Assembly (NCBI GenBank): GCA_960531495.1
Contig: OY482846.1
Coordinates: forward strand, 11,616,783 to 11,680,782
DNA length: 64,000 nucleotides
Direction: 5' to 3'
From: Zeus faber
Taxonomy: Eukaryota; Chordata; Actinopteri; Zeiformes; Zeidae
Shown one piece after another: positions 1-29,312 of the stretch. Position 1 is the stretch's first letter. Each line of letters opens with the position of its first letter. The notes beneath the pieces were generated by a model. That model was not told where the DNA came from. It was given only the letters and a program-made list of their open reading frames with translations, and did no database searches. Both the position numbers and the translations under genes were made by a program.

Positions 1-400
1 GTATGTATGTATGTAGGCAAGTTCAAGTTCAAGTTCAAAAGGTTATTTGCCACATACATATACATAGGGTCATACATATATGCAGTGAAATGTCATGAAA
101 CCCGGTGATTACGCACAATAGTCTCTGCATCTATGTATGTATGTATGTATGTATGTATGTATGTATGTATGTATGTATGTATGTATGTATGTATGTATGT
201 ATGTATGTATGTATGTATGTGTGTATAGTATGTGTGTATAGTATGTATGTATGTATGTATGTATGTATGTATGTATGTATGTACATATGTACAGTATGTA
301 TTTATGTATGTATGTACGTATGTATGTATGCATGTGTGTGTGTATGTATGTATGTATGTATGTATGTATGTATGTATGTATGTACACTATATATACTTGT
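1..400. repeat. (TATG)n microsatellite, interrupted
   Basis: Long runs of the tetranucleotide TATG/GTAT fill about 135-390, with a short run at 1-16 and interruptions near 225-245 and 283-335. All frames give Tyr-Val-Cys-Met repeats, so the open frames here are not genes. The tract lies in an adcy3 intron upstream of the first exon seen. The remainder, 17-134 and 400-583, is AT-rich intron with nothing else recognised. Confidence 0.9.
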
Positions 401-583
401 ACTGTATATGTGTGTGTGTGGGGATTATGTGTCTGTTATATGTATAATTATGCATAAATAAAGATTTAATTTTTTATTAAATGAAATGTCATGTTATATA
501 TATCAACTCAACAAAAAATATAATAAAATATTGAAAAGGGGAAATTGGTTTTACATGTACAAATATCATGTTGTTTCTCATAG

Positions 584-3500
584 TTTCGATAGTGTGTGTA
601 GAATTGGATGTTTTTCCTTTCTGGGACAGGCTGACGGTGAACTATGTGACCCTGGCAATCGGAGAGGTGCTGCTGCTCATCCTCACTGTGTGCTCCCTGG
701 CAGCCATCTTTCCCAGGGTGAGTGTGCACAGGGTTTTAGATGGTGACAAAATATGGAGGGAATCCTGGAATGTATTGTGTGGTTTGATTACAAACCACAC
801 AGCCTCCTCCACCCAGTGAGAGTAAAAACAAACCTTTCTATTATCAGTGCTGTCACATACAGTGGGGCAAAAAAGTATCTAGTCAGGCACCAATTGTGCA
901 AGTTCTCCCACTTAAAAAGATGAGAGAGGCCTGTAATCTTCATCATAGTACACTTCGACTATGAGAGACGGAATCGGGGGAAAGAATCCAGGAAATCACA
1001 TTGTAGGATTTTTAATGAATTAATTGGTAAATTCCTCGGTAAAATAAGTATTTGGTCACCTACAAACAAGCAAGATTTCTGGCTTTCACAGACCTGTAAC
1101 TTTTTCTTTAAGAGGCTCCTCTGTCCTCCACTCTGTTTGAACTCGTTATCAGTATAAAAGACACCTGTCCACAACCTCAAACAGTCACACTCCAAACTCC
1201 ACTATGGCCAAGACCAAAGAGCTGTCAAAGGACACCAGAAACAAAATTGTAGACCTGCACCAGGCTGGGAAGACTGAATCTGCAATAGGTAAGCAGCTTG
1301 TTGTGAAGAAATCAACTGTGGGAGCAATTATTAGAAAATGGAAGACATACAAGACCACTGATAATCTCCCTCCATCTGGGGCTCCACGCAAGATCTCACC
1401 CTGTGGGGTCAGAATGATCCCAAGAATGGTGATCAAACATCCCAGAACCACACGGGGGGAACCCAGTGAATGACCTGCAGAGAGCTGGGACCAAAGTAAC
1501 AAAGGCTACCATCAGTAACACACTACGCCGCCAGGGACTCAAATCCTGCAGTGCCAGACGTGTCCCCCTGCTTAAGCCAGTACATGTCCAGGCCCGTCTG
1601 AAGTTTGCTAGAGAGCATTTGTATGATCCAGAAGAGGATTGGGAGAATGTCATATGGTCAGATGAAACCAAAATAGAACTTTTTGGTAAAAACTCAACTT
1701 GTCGTGTTTGGAGGAGAAAGAAGGCTGAGTTGCATCCAAAGAACACCATACCTACTGTGAAGCATGGGGGTGGAAACATCCTGCTTTGGGGCTGTTTTTC
1801 TGCAAAGGGACCAGGACGACTGATCCGTGTAAAGGAAAGAATGAATGGGGCCATGTATCGTGAGATTTTGAGTGAAAACCTCCTTCCATCAGCAAGGGCA
1901 TTGAAGATGAAACGTGCCTGGGTCTTTCAGCACGACAATGATCCCAAGCACACCGCCCGGGCAACGAAGGAGTGGCTTCGTAAGAAGCATTTCAAGGTGT
2001 GGCCTAGTCAGTCTCCAGATCTCAATCCCATAGAAAATCTTTGGAGGGAGTTGAAAGTCCGTGTTGCCCAGCGACAGCCCCAAAACATCACTGCTCTAGA
2101 GGAGATCTGCATGGAGGAATGGGCCAAAATACCAGCAACAGTGTGTGAAAACCTTGTGAAGACTTACAGAAAACGTTTGACCTCTGTCATTGCAAACAAA
2201 GGGTAAATAACAAAGTATTGAGATGAACTTTTGTTATTGACCAAATACTTATTTTCCACTATAATTTGCAAATTCTTTAAAAATCAGACAATGTGATTTT
2301 CTGGATTTTTTTTTCTCATTTTGTCTCTCATAGTTGAGGTGAACCTATGATAAAAATAACAGGCCTCTCTCATCTTTTTAAGTGGGATAACTTGCACAAT
2401 TGGTGGCTGACTAAATACTTTTTTGCCCCACTGTACATATATGTGAAATATATAGATAACTGAAATGGAGCTGGAGCAAAAATGACTTAAATGGGACCTA
2501 TTATGTAAAACTAACTTTTGCAGTGCTTGTGCACATACATTTGGGTCTCTGATGGGACAACTAACACACAAACTGTTAAATAAGACAGCCCCGTCAGTTT
2601 ATTGCGAGCTGTCTGTTTCAGAAAACATGTCCTAAAACGAGCCGTTCAGCTTTGCTGCCTGGATACACGCTACCGAGGGAGTCATTCTAATTAGAACCAC
2701 CCTCCGCGCCAACAAACAAATTGTTTAAAAGAAAGAGGAATTAATACAAACTGTCGGTGAAGAAAACGCAGACGATGGAAATATGTAGGTATTTAAAAAA
2801 TAATTGTGCTGTCTACTGAAAAAAACAAAAGGTATGCGGTAGATAGACTGTAGGCTGAGGCGTGAGGTCCGCTGTGTGTTTCTCCAAACAAATGCAGTAA
2901 AAATTGTGAGTTTTTATTTTAGATGTATTTATTTATTTTATTTTATTTTATTTTCCGATGTTTGCATGAAACAAAAAATCCCCGCGTGTGGTGTCCCAGT
3001 GCAGTGTCCCAAACAAGCTTTGGAGCACGGCAACGAAAGTCGGAGCAAACTTTTAAATAAGGCCTTGTGGATCGAATATGAGTGAACATTCAGCAACTGG
3101 ATTGCTTATTTCCCGCCTCAGATTGGTTCAGAAACTGATTTTGGTGGACTGATGAGGTGAAATCAGTGAACGTTACGGAGTAAATACAACCAAACCTGGA
3201 AGTTATGCTGAAACGCTATTGGCTCACAGAACTCAGGCACTCAGGAGGGATGTTAGAATGGCTAGAATGCATAATCGGAGTGGTATTTTCAGCAAAAAAA
3301 AACTTCAAAAACATGTTTTTGGGACCTCAGAGACCGTTATTAACTTGTGTAAAAAAGGAGCATAATTGGTCCCCTTTAATGAATTGCTTAGTAATGAATA
3401 AAGAAGTATACAAGGGATGCTATAGTAGATTCCATCCTATTTAACACGTCCTCGTAGCATTTCGATGTTCCTGTCCTGCAGAGGTTCTCCAAGAGGCTGG

Positions 3501-5558
3501 TGTCGTTCTCCTTGTGGATCGACGGGACGCGATGGGCGAGGAACATATGGGCGTTTGCGGCCATCTTTGTCCTCACCATGGCCGAGATCGCCGACATGGT
3601 ACGACGCTAAAGAGTGTGTCTGCATCTGTGTGTGTGGATGTTTCCTTTTCGTGTGCGTTTCCACACCATCAGCCTATCAGAACCTATTTAAGCGTCTGAC
3701 TGCCCGTTCCCGGTGGGGTCCATTATTTTGGCATGGTTGTCTGCCTGCCGGCTCATTTGGCGCCTCCCGGGGGGACGGCTTGTTCCTCGCCGCTAGCTGC
3801 TCTGTCTGCGGGGAATAGAGGCAACTGAAGTGAGAAGCTAACTGTCTAAAGTGTCACACCGACTACCTGCTGCTAATCACACATGACAACTTGGAGTAAT
3901 CAGGAACGCCAAATGGTGTTACCATGCATAGCTTTTAGAGACGTTGCCCTATACCTATACCCTATACGCCCTACGTTGCCCTCTGCTGCTTTCACAACCA
4001 GGGTGAAAGTTCAAAAGTCGCCAATATAATGCAGTGATTCCGAGCATTCTCCCTCTGAACCTCTGCCTTAAAGTGGTAATCTGTACGATTTTTTTTTGTG
4101 AAAGAAACTCCCATATTTGATACTCTATTTTGCTGACACTTTATAAGAAACAGCCATTCAGCAGCCATTTACTGTATATGCTCCCTCTATGTGCTGTTTC
4201 TATCGTTGGTGGCGGGATCCGCCATTCCTGGCACGAATGCACTGATCGGCATGTGCGAGAAGCGAAAGGCAGAATTTGATAATGCAGCGTGGCTGGTTGT
4301 GATCAGAAAACTGTGGGTACGGATGAACGTTCACAAAATAATAACAAAAAATATCCGTACCACCTCAAGTGACCAAGAAAATAACAAAAACAAATCAATG
4401 ACGGTTAATGGGATGTTGAGAAAAAAAAAGTTGAATTTTTTTAATGGAATTCTGGGACTTTTAGTGTAATCCACCCGAAACAGACAATCTTATGGATTTA
4501 CACTTTAATGTATTTGAATCTATGAGTCGAACATTCCCTCTCACGCCCTTTTGGTTTTCCCGTTGCACCATCTCTGGTATTCTGCAGCTGAGTTGCGTCC
4601 CTCCGCCGCTTCGGGTTTCCAACACCAGCTCCGGTTTGATGCTGGAGTCTCTGGGAGACCGCGGCTGCGGGGAAAACCCCAAACACTACAGCTTCATGGC
4701 GGTGATGTCGCTCATAGCCACCGCCATGCTGGTGCAGGTCAGCCACCTGATCAAACTGTGGCTCATGGTGATGGTCGTCACGGCGACCGGTGCCGTCAAC
4801 ATCTATAGCTGGCGCGACATCTACGACCTCTACGATTTCCTGCGCTTCGCAGCCTACAGGTGAGGAATGGACGGAAAAAAATATTGACTCTTGCTTTGAT
4901 GTTACATCGTTAATATAGTGTTAAAAATACTGTATCTTTCAACTTCACATGGATTTGTTCTAATTATTGCTCCTCTCTTTCTGTCATGCATGGTTGTTAT
5001 AGAAATGCTCACACAGTATTCATATAGCAACAGTGCATTTCTCATTTTTATTACTCAAAAGTGTACATTTTTATTATTATTATTTTTACTATTATTATTA
5101 TTGTTGTTATTATTATTTTATTATTTTAACAGATCTAAACACAAAGACAAATTTAAACACATTTTTACTTGTTTTCATGTTCCTGGATTTCCCCCTGGGG
5201 ATTATAAAAGTGTTATTTTAGAAGAAGCTAAGAATTTGCTTCTTCTTAACTCCTGATGCTATTCGTTAGAGTGTGAGCGAGAACAAAAAGAAGATGTGTG
5301 TCACAGCTGCTCTCTATTTTCATGTACTTTCATGAATTGTTTTCCAGGACCACAATAGTACCGTCAAAGTACCGGATGACCATGATGATCATTGTGATGA
5401 TGATCAGCTTCTACTACTTCGCCCGTCATGTGAGTCATGAATGGCATTTATTTTCTCTCTATATCTTACAAATATCATATCACCTGCATGACCTTCAGCC
5501 TAGTCGTACTTATTCCAGCAAATACACACGCACACGCACACACACGCACGCACGCACA

Positions 5559-5656
<98 letters not shown>

Positions 5657-5826
5657 TAGGTGGAGCGCCAGTCACGGAAGCTGTTCCTGTGGAAGATTGG
5701 GGTGCACGACCAGAAGGAGCGGGTGTTTGAGATGCGGCGCTGGAACGAAGCCCTGGTCATCAACATGCTGCCCGAGCACGTTGCCAAACACTTTCTGGGT
5801 TCCAAGAAAAGAGATGAGGTTTGGGA

Positions 5827-5866
<40 letters not shown>

Positions 5867-6079
5867 GTGTGTGGGTGGGTGCAGAAAGGATTTTGAGTTT
5901 GTGTTAGGGACAAACCCTGCCTGAGAAGAGCAATTAAGATTGCTATGAAGATATTGATTTTCTTTGCTGTACCTTTCAAAATAAAAGCCTTGTTACAAGG
6001 GACTTTTTTGAGTAGCAAACCCTGAATATCCTCTTGTTCCGACTTTGGCGGAGAATTCCACCCCCTTGTCCATCATCCT

Positions 6080-6141
<62 letters not shown>

Positions 6142-7730
6142 TGCGTGTTTGCGTGCGTGCGTGCATGCGTGTGTATTAAAGAAAATCCCGTTTCAATCTC
6201 CAATCCAATAGGAGCTGTACAGCCAGGCGTACGAGGAGATCGGCGTGATGTTCGCCTCCATCCCCAACTTCTCAGACTTCTACACGGAGGAGAGCATCAA
6301 CAACGGAGGCATCGAATGTCTCCGGATCCTCAACGAAATCATCTCGGATTTCGACAGCGTGAGTCAGCGCAGGGGAATGTTACGTGTCTGTCGGGGGGAA
6401 AAGGGTGGTGGGGGGCATTTGAAGTCATTGTCCGAATCTGACCTTCTCCACCAGTTGCTGGACAAGGACGAGTTCCGTTTCATCACTAAGATCAAGACCA
6501 TCGGAAGCACGTACATGGCGGCTTCAGGCGTCACTCCAGAGAGCAACACCAACGGATACAGCAGTCGCAGGGTACAACACTGCAACACTTGGACTTAGTA
6601 ACTATTTGGTATAGTCACATTAGGGCAAATTATTTCATATCCTGTTCATCGTCTTTTAGTGTGAGGACATTAAGGCCTTGTTATACTGTGACTTCCACTT
6701 TCGTAGTTGGAATTATTGACTCGAGAAAAAAACAGGACCTAAAGTTTCTTACAGTATCTGAAAATTTGAGGCCATTTTTATTTGGAAAAAATGGATGTAT
6801 GTATAATATGTTATGGGGATTCATTTGTAATGATTTTGGAATCTTCACACAGCTGTCATACAATGAATTGAACATTTGAAGTTTTCTACATGTTTATAGT
6901 GTGATGGTGTGATATGGACAGACAATGTATAAAATACCAGACATTAATTATCTTTTTTTTTTCAAATCCCAAAACATTCTTCGCCTTCAATGCGCATCTC
7001 ATAAAACACCCCAACTACGCCCGTTTCTTCTCGCGATCAAAAATATGACGGTCACTTCGTATTGTGCTCCGCCAGGCCCAGGACCAGTCCCTGTCCGAGC
7101 GCTGGCAGCACTTGGCCGAGCTGGCAGACTTTGCCCTGGCCATGAAAGTCACGCTCACCAACCTCAACAAGCAGTCCTTCAACAACTTCATGCTTCGCAT
7201 CGGTCAGTGTATGTGTGTATTTGTGTTTGTCATGTACAAGTGTTAGGGTGTGTGTATGTTGATTGTTCAATGACCGCCCCCAGGCCTGAATAAGGGTGGG
7301 GTACTAGCTGGAGTGATTGGGGCTCGTAAACCTCACTACGACATCTGGGGAAACACAGTCAATGTGGCCAGCAGAATGGAGTCCACTGGGGTGATGGGGA
7401 ACATCCAGGTAACACACAGCCACACACACACACACACATTTATACAAAAGCTTGATTTCAACAACTCCATATATTGTTTTCTTGCAGTTATTTTTCTTTC
7501 TTCCTCCATCCTTCTCCACCTGATTTTTACAACACTGCCCCCAGGTGGTGGAGGACTGCTGCGACATACTGAAAGCGTACGGCTTCCGATTTGTTCGGAG
7601 AGGGCCCATCTTCGTGAAGGGCAAAGGGGAGCTGCTCACCTTTTTCATGAAGGGCAAAGACAAACCCAGCAGCAACGGTGTCGCTCCCGTCAAAAGCGCC
7701 CTTCCACACCAGGTGGTGGACCCCCCCTGA
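584..7730 (+). CDS. adcy3: adenylate cyclase type 3, 3' part (10 exons)
   Basis: This membrane adenylyl cyclase makes cAMP from ATP; type 3 is the olfactory and ciliary form. Exons: 584-717, 3482-3598, 4588-4859, 5348-5429, 5660-5818, 6212-6358, 6455-6571, 7076-7202, 7284-7408, 7545-7730. All junctions are GT-AG and keep frame, giving about 487 codons of a protein that is about 1,144 aa in human. The first three exons carry hydrophobic helices of the second membrane domain ([38 protein letters not shown]). Exon 5 onward is the C2 cyclase domain, with the signature [14 protein letters not shown], the purine-site lysine in [15 protein letters not shown], and the catalytic Asn and Arg in [12 protein letters not shown]. 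The end, LPHQVVDPP, resembles the type 3 C-terminus and separates it from other ADCY types. The first exon could instead start at 630 (a second AG), but the 584 start keeps residues that resemble mammalian ADCY3. The 5' half of the gene lies left of the window. Which teleost paralogue (a or b) is unknown. Confidence 0.95.
860..2433 (+). mobile_element. Tc1-like DNA transposon, near complete
   Basis: A 1,574 bp element begins CAGTGGGGCAAAAAAGTAT and ends with the inverted form ATACTTTTTTGCCCCACTG, flanked by TA on both sides (858-859 and 2434-2435). The terminal repeats are about 200 bp each (860 to about 1060, and about 2237 to 2433). Each has outer and inner repeated motifs, the IR/DR arrangement of fish Tc1 elements. 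It sits in the adcy3 intron between 717 and 3482, in the same orientation as the gene. Confidence 0.95.
1204..2206 (+). pseudogene. Tc1 transposase with one frameshift
   Basis: The first part (1204-1473) begins [20 protein letters not shown] and holds the paired-like helix-turn-helix DNA-binding region. The second part (from about 1466 to the stop at 2206) carries the DDE catalytic domain: first Asp in [10 protein letters not shown], second in [11 protein letters not shown], and Glu in [11 protein letters not shown]. The reading frame breaks once, near 1450-1466 in a GGGGGGAACCC stretch, consistent with a single-base insertion. The rest is uninterrupted for 246 codons, so this is a recently inactivated copy. 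Confidence 0.9.
2487..3379. repeat. TTAA-flanked non-autonomous element, family A copy 1
   Basis: The left end ATGGGACCTATTATG and the right end CATAATTGGTCCCC are inverted repeats of each other, each next to TTAA. Interior blocks such as TTTGGGTCTCTGATGGGAC and the AAACATGTTTTTGGGACCTCAGAGACC block recur at 41925-43015 and 59296-60205. TTAA target sites are known for piggyBac and Kolobok elements; no transposase frame remains here. Intron of adcy3. Confidence 0.75.
4068..4508. repeat. TTAA-flanked MITE, family B copy 1
   Basis: The left end TTAAAGTGGTAATCTGTACG and the right end (read in reverse) TTAAAGTGTAAATCCATAAG form terminal inverted repeats. The core, GTTGGTGGCGGGATCCGCC followed by ATGCACTGATCGGCATGTGC, recurs in the same or opposite orientation at 20195, 31395, 35200 and 54533. 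It ends 80 bp before the adcy3 exon at 4588. Confidence 0.75.
5523..5653. repeat. (CA)n microsatellite abutting an adcy3 3' splice site
   Basis: An interrupted CA/CG run becomes a pure (CA)n tract from about 5565 to 5653. The next bases are GTGTAG, and exon 5 of the visible adcy3 model starts at 5660. The usual polypyrimidine tract is therefore replaced by CA repeats. Confidence 0.95.
5829..5876. repeat. (TG)n microsatellite just after an adcy3 5' splice site
   Basis: About 23 TG units, with one GC interruption near 5861, begin about 10 bases after the donor at 5819. Complementary in sense to the CA tract upstream of the same exon. Confidence 0.95.
6089..6170. repeat. (TG)n microsatellite, interrupted
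   Basis: Pure TG run 6089-6136 followed by mixed CG/TG repeats, in the adcy3 intron between 5818 and 6212. Confidence 0.95.
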
Positions 7731-7908
7731 CCACTCGCGCAGCACAAGCGTAGCTAGATGGAGGCGACATGTTCTTCTCAGACATATATTTACATAGCTT
7801 GCACCACGTCATAAGAGCTACACAAACCAACATCATAACAAATGTAAAAATAGCTATATCAAATGTGAAACTAGACAAACCATAACACATTTCTCTAAAG
7901 TGAAAAAA

Positions 7909-7914
7909 AATAAA
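7909..7914 (+). other. candidate adcy3 polyadenylation signal
   Basis: AATAAA lies 179 bases after the adcy3 stop codon, inside an A-rich stretch. It is the first canonical signal downstream; a later one could also be used. Confidence 0.4.
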
Positions 7915-8054
7915 AACTTTCCGTAAAAAAAAAAATGATGACCACACCTACTGTATTCGATTCAGAGCTGAGACATTTTCACAATTTTATAAATGACTGC
8001 CCGAAAAAACATTTCTGCATATAATGCAGGAACATAGGAAAACATTGAGCACGT

Positions 8055-8890
8055 AACATATACGGAGGTTGGGCTAGATGATGGAAACACCCAACAGCAA
8101 TATATTAATGTCAAGGATATAATAAGGAGCAGGGACACCCTTTTGCCTTCAGATGAGCGGCAATCCTTCTTTTAATGCTGCCACGAGTCCTGAACTGTGT
8201 TTTCGCGGGATATCGCCCCATTCTTCATGAAGAAAAGCCTTCAGTTCATTGAGGGGTGAAGGAGATGGAAATCCGCTTTGCATTCTTCTGCACAGAATGT
8301 CCCATTAAGCTTCACTTATGTTAAGATAGGATGATTGGGAGGCCAAGGTAGGCTGCTGGACTTCATGAAACCGACCTCAAAAAATGTTTAGTTGAGTGTA
8401 TGGGGGAGTGATATCAGGGTTAGGGGACATCATGAGGGAACGCCGTTGCTCTTGTAAAATGGCCTCTTAGTCCTTGGCTGTTATACAACCATGCGGAGCA
8501 ATTATTGGACCCGGTGATTCCCATCTCATCCCCCATCGCAGCCGATGTCGTGGGCTGAAGGTGTCCTTTGGCTTTCTCCAAACGTGAACGTGTCCAGATC
8601 TAGGGAAAAGGGTCAAAGATGGCTCATCCGACCATATTTGCTCAGGTTTTGTGTTCCTTACACCAGGTTACGTGTCTTTCTGTGTCGCGTTTCTGAATGG
8701 CAGCTCTGCAGTTCTGCTGACTACTTGGTCTCTTTGGAGCTCTCGGATGGCTGATGCTTCTCTGACAACTAACACGTTCTCATTCTCAGACCGATTTCAT
8801 AGCTTACACATACTGCTGTATGATAATCCACCCCATGGAACTCACTATTGCACATACATTACATTATTTCATGCAATCGTGGGTTGTTGA
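8055..8890 (-). pseudogene. decayed Tc1-like transposon (transposase remnants)
   Basis: Read on the minus strand, fragments of a Tc1/mariner transposase appear in order: an IWSDEPSLTLFP-like first catalytic block near 8635, HVHVWRKPKDTF near 8580, a degraded middle, then LNELKAFLHEEWGDIP near 8225 and a C-terminal end near 8100. Stops and frameshifts are frequent. It belongs to a different Tc1 lineage from the copies at 860 and 35776. The rest of the adcy3-wdr26 intergenic region (7915-8054, 8891-9270) shows nothing clear. Confidence 0.75.
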
Positions 8891-9275
8891 AGCTTGGAAC
8901 AGACACAATTATCGTTCAATATATTTTATTCTATACGTGTAAATAATGCAGCCTTGTAATCTATTTGTTAAATAAAGATGTTTTTAAAAAAAAGTCATCC
9001 GACCTTTTCTACGCGACCATGGATATGAAGGCGCGCAATGATTTAACCTCTAGGTGTCAGTCTTGCACTTCTTTGAAAGTTGCTTTCGGGAGCGCTGGCG
9101 CCTCTGCTTCATGGTCCGCGGAGTTTTTCTGCGTCGATATCTTGTCCTAAAATGGTACGATCGAGGCGGCGGAGTAGGAGGTGAGATCCAGGTGAATCAT
9201 GGCGAAAATGAGCGTGTAACGAGCCTTGCGTATTGAATTTATAATATATTCCTCCTAAAAAATAAACGGAACGAA

Positions 9276-9372
<97 letters not shown>

Positions 9373-9386
9373 TATATATATATATT
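9276..9386. repeat. (AT)n microsatellite
   Basis: Nearly pure AT/TA alternation, ending in short CA and T runs. The following 9390-9740 is AT-rich low-complexity intergenic DNA. Confidence 0.95.
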
Positions 9387-9754
9387 TTTTTTTTTTTTTA
9401 AATTTATTTATTTATTTATTTATTTTAATTCTCACATATTTATAGGTTTATAATCTATTATTCTATTGTTTATTCTCACGTACATACTTTATTTTTTCCA
9501 TAATAAAAAAAATAAGAACAGTATTTAATCGTAAACAAATCGCAATCAATGCCGATTATATACAATGAGCTCAAAACGGACAGGTAACATGTATATAATA
9601 TCTCGGGAAATATACAAACGTGTTTTATTCAACATGATTTAAATTTAAAAAAAAATGTATAACAATATGATTATTTTTTAACAAAATAATAATAAATATA
9701 ATAAATGCGGTCATTATTGTCGTTTACTGTTTTTAAATTATTATGGGTTATAAT

Positions 9755-10040
9755 TCCACCCGGAAGCATGGCAGTGTAGGAATTTCCGGTGACGTCAGAG
9801 TGTCAGGGCTCCATTAGGATCGCAGCTGTTCGGAGCACAACAACACAGGCAGACGGGGGCGACTGACGGAGCCTCCGCGGCGTCAGTGTCACTTCGTCCG
9901 TCGTCCAAACAAACAAACAGACAAATAAACAAACAAACGGACAAACAACACGGTCTCGAAAAAAAAAAACCTGGGAGCCCAAACCTCCTCCTCCTTTCCC
10001 ACCCGGAGCTCCGCCGGCTTCTAACCACGGCCGCTCTCGG
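9755..10040 (+). promoter_or_regulatory. wdr26 CpG-rich promoter and 5' leader
   Basis: Base composition changes abruptly from AT-rich to CpG-rich at about 9755. Visible sites are an ETS-type CCGGAAG at 9760-9766, a reverse ETS-type TTTCCGG at 9783-9789, and a full palindromic CRE at 9790-9797. There is no TATA box, as expected for a broadly expressed gene. The transcription start cannot be placed exactly. Confidence 0.65.
9790..9797. promoter_or_regulatory. palindromic CRE (TGACGTCA)
   Basis: A perfect CREB/ATF site, about 490 bases upstream of the wdr26 ATG and flanked by ETS-type motifs. A second perfect copy stands in the fez2 promoter at 32051. Confidence 0.6.
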
Positions 10041-10050
10041 TGAGGAAACT

Positions 10051-10281
10051 CTGGCCTCCGCTTCCTCCTCCTCCGACTCGGACACCGGCGGAGCGTCACC
10101 GCCCCCGCGGAAGAAACACCGAGCCTCGGCGGCGGAGGGAGCAGGAGAGCCCGGGGCTTCGACGGGCCTTTCCGGCGTTGTTTTGGGACTCGCTGCTTCT
10201 TCCCCTCCTCTTCCTCCGCACTCCCAAGCGACCTCCGCGATTCATTTCAACCGAAGTGTTGTCAACAACCTCAGCAGCGGC
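10051..10281 (+). other. possible non-AUG N-terminal extension of wdr26
   Basis: The wdr26 reading frame stays open upstream of the first ATG (10282) for more than 130 codons. Within it, a CTG at 10051 has A at -3 and G at +4, a favourable context. It would add 77 residues, including a Ser/Asp stretch and the basic patch PPPRKKHR, which resembles a nuclear localisation signal. CpG-rich DNA often has long open frames by chance, so this is only a candidate. Confidence 0.3.
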
Positions 10282-27782
<17,501 letters not shown>

Positions 27783-28992
27783 TGGTGACTGACGGAGCAG
27801 AAGACGTCTTCTCTCTCTTAACAAAACCAACCCCACAACGAAAACAAAATGAAAATAATGGGAAAACAAAATCCAACGCCAACTTCGGAGAAAAATAACA
27901 AACAAACGAAAGCCACCAAGACAAAAAAGTGAGGCAAAAAAAACCAACAAAAAAACATCTCGTGACTCACCCTGAAAGACGCAACCACAGAGGTGACCCA
28001 GGGCGCTCTGTAAAGAAAAAATAATAATATCCAGGATTTGGTCCAAAAAACCCACTCTTGACCCAGACGCCTGGAGAAGCATTCGTCCCTGCCAGGATGC
28101 TGTCACCATCGGTGGCGGCGCGTCCTCCTCCCAGATCACGTTTCTTTCTCCAACTCCCAGAAGCTCCCAGGTGAAGCTGCCTCCACCTCAGGCCGGGTGC
28201 ATGACGACACTCCATCCAGACATTCATCTAACCGAGTCTCTCCTCCTGTCTCTCTCTCTCACAAATCAGTGTATTTGTACATGAAGACAGACAGGCAGGG
28301 GTGGGGTGGGAGCGGGGTGGGATGGGGTGGGAGCGGGGTGGGGTGGTGTTGAGGGGATTTAGTGACTCTTCTGTGTGTACGTTTTTCCATTTCCCCCCCT
28401 CCCTTAGTATTGCTCTATTCTTCGCACTCGAGTCGTAGGCAAAGGAAGGCAAAGAAAAATCTAAAATCTACCGTAAATACACTGAAATGACCGACTGGCA
28501 GACAAACACAAAGATTACACTCAATGTTGGAATCTTTTTTTTTCTCTTTATTATAATTTTTTTACTGGATAGTCTTAGCATTATTCACATTTAAGAGGTG
28601 AATTTTAGCTTGAATAATAGTGGCCCGTTGGAAAGCTTTAGTGTGAAGAACACACTTTTTCTCTCAATTTCTTTAAACCTAAACAACAAAAACATTATTT
28701 TTTATCCCTTTAATTAAAATTCTAACCGGAAATCTCGTTAATGTTCTATATATACTGACAGCCCTCAGCCCCCAGCCAGGCTCGCTAACGCACACCTCCA
28801 TCACATCTGCGTGTGAGCAGACGGAGGGATTCATAAGTCACATATCAGCGACGAGGGGAGAAGTGGGGGTTCCGCTCCAAGGCCATTTTCTATTATTTGT
28901 CTCTCAGATTAAAAGGAGTACAAAGTGCAGCTTTATTTGCACATCGATGACTACATCTGTCTGTCTGTCTGTCCGTATGTCTGTCTGTCTGC

Positions 28993-29023
<31 letters not shown>

Positions 29024-29280
29024 TGGGGGTTGAATGTAGGTTTATTTGGGCATGTGTGTTTTTTGAACGCCTGTGTTCTATTCACACCAGCAGAAGAATC
29101 TTGCTTCCCTTCACCTCTGCCCTCCATTTGCCACTGAAATTGTAAAGAGGCTTTTAAAACCCTCTCTAAGTTCATCCAAAGCCCCATAGCGACCTCTATC
29201 TGTGGAACAAAGAATACTTGAGAGCCATTTTGTGAAACGCAACTTTTTTTTTTTTTTTTTTTTCTTTCCCCATTTTCAAT

Positions 29281-29312
<32 letters not shown>

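Noticed and set aside
135..390. CRISPR-like array
   Set aside because: Repeats are 4 bp tandem units without unique spacers; vertebrate DNA.
105..461. Open frames of Tyr-Val-Cys-Met repeats on both strands
   Set aside because: They are translations of the TATG microsatellite.
5298..6441. Long frames with Cys-Val or His-Thr repeats around adcy3 exons
   Set aside because: Produced by CA/TG microsatellites read through; the true exons are the short conserved pieces inside.
8545..8890. Plus-strand frames in the adcy3-wdr26 intergenic region
   Set aside because: They are antisense to transposase remnants of the decayed Tc1 copy.
9795..10099. Minus-strand frames opposite the wdr26 leader
   Set aside because: CpG-rich DNA lacks stops on both strands; no similarity to known proteins and no splice or start evidence.
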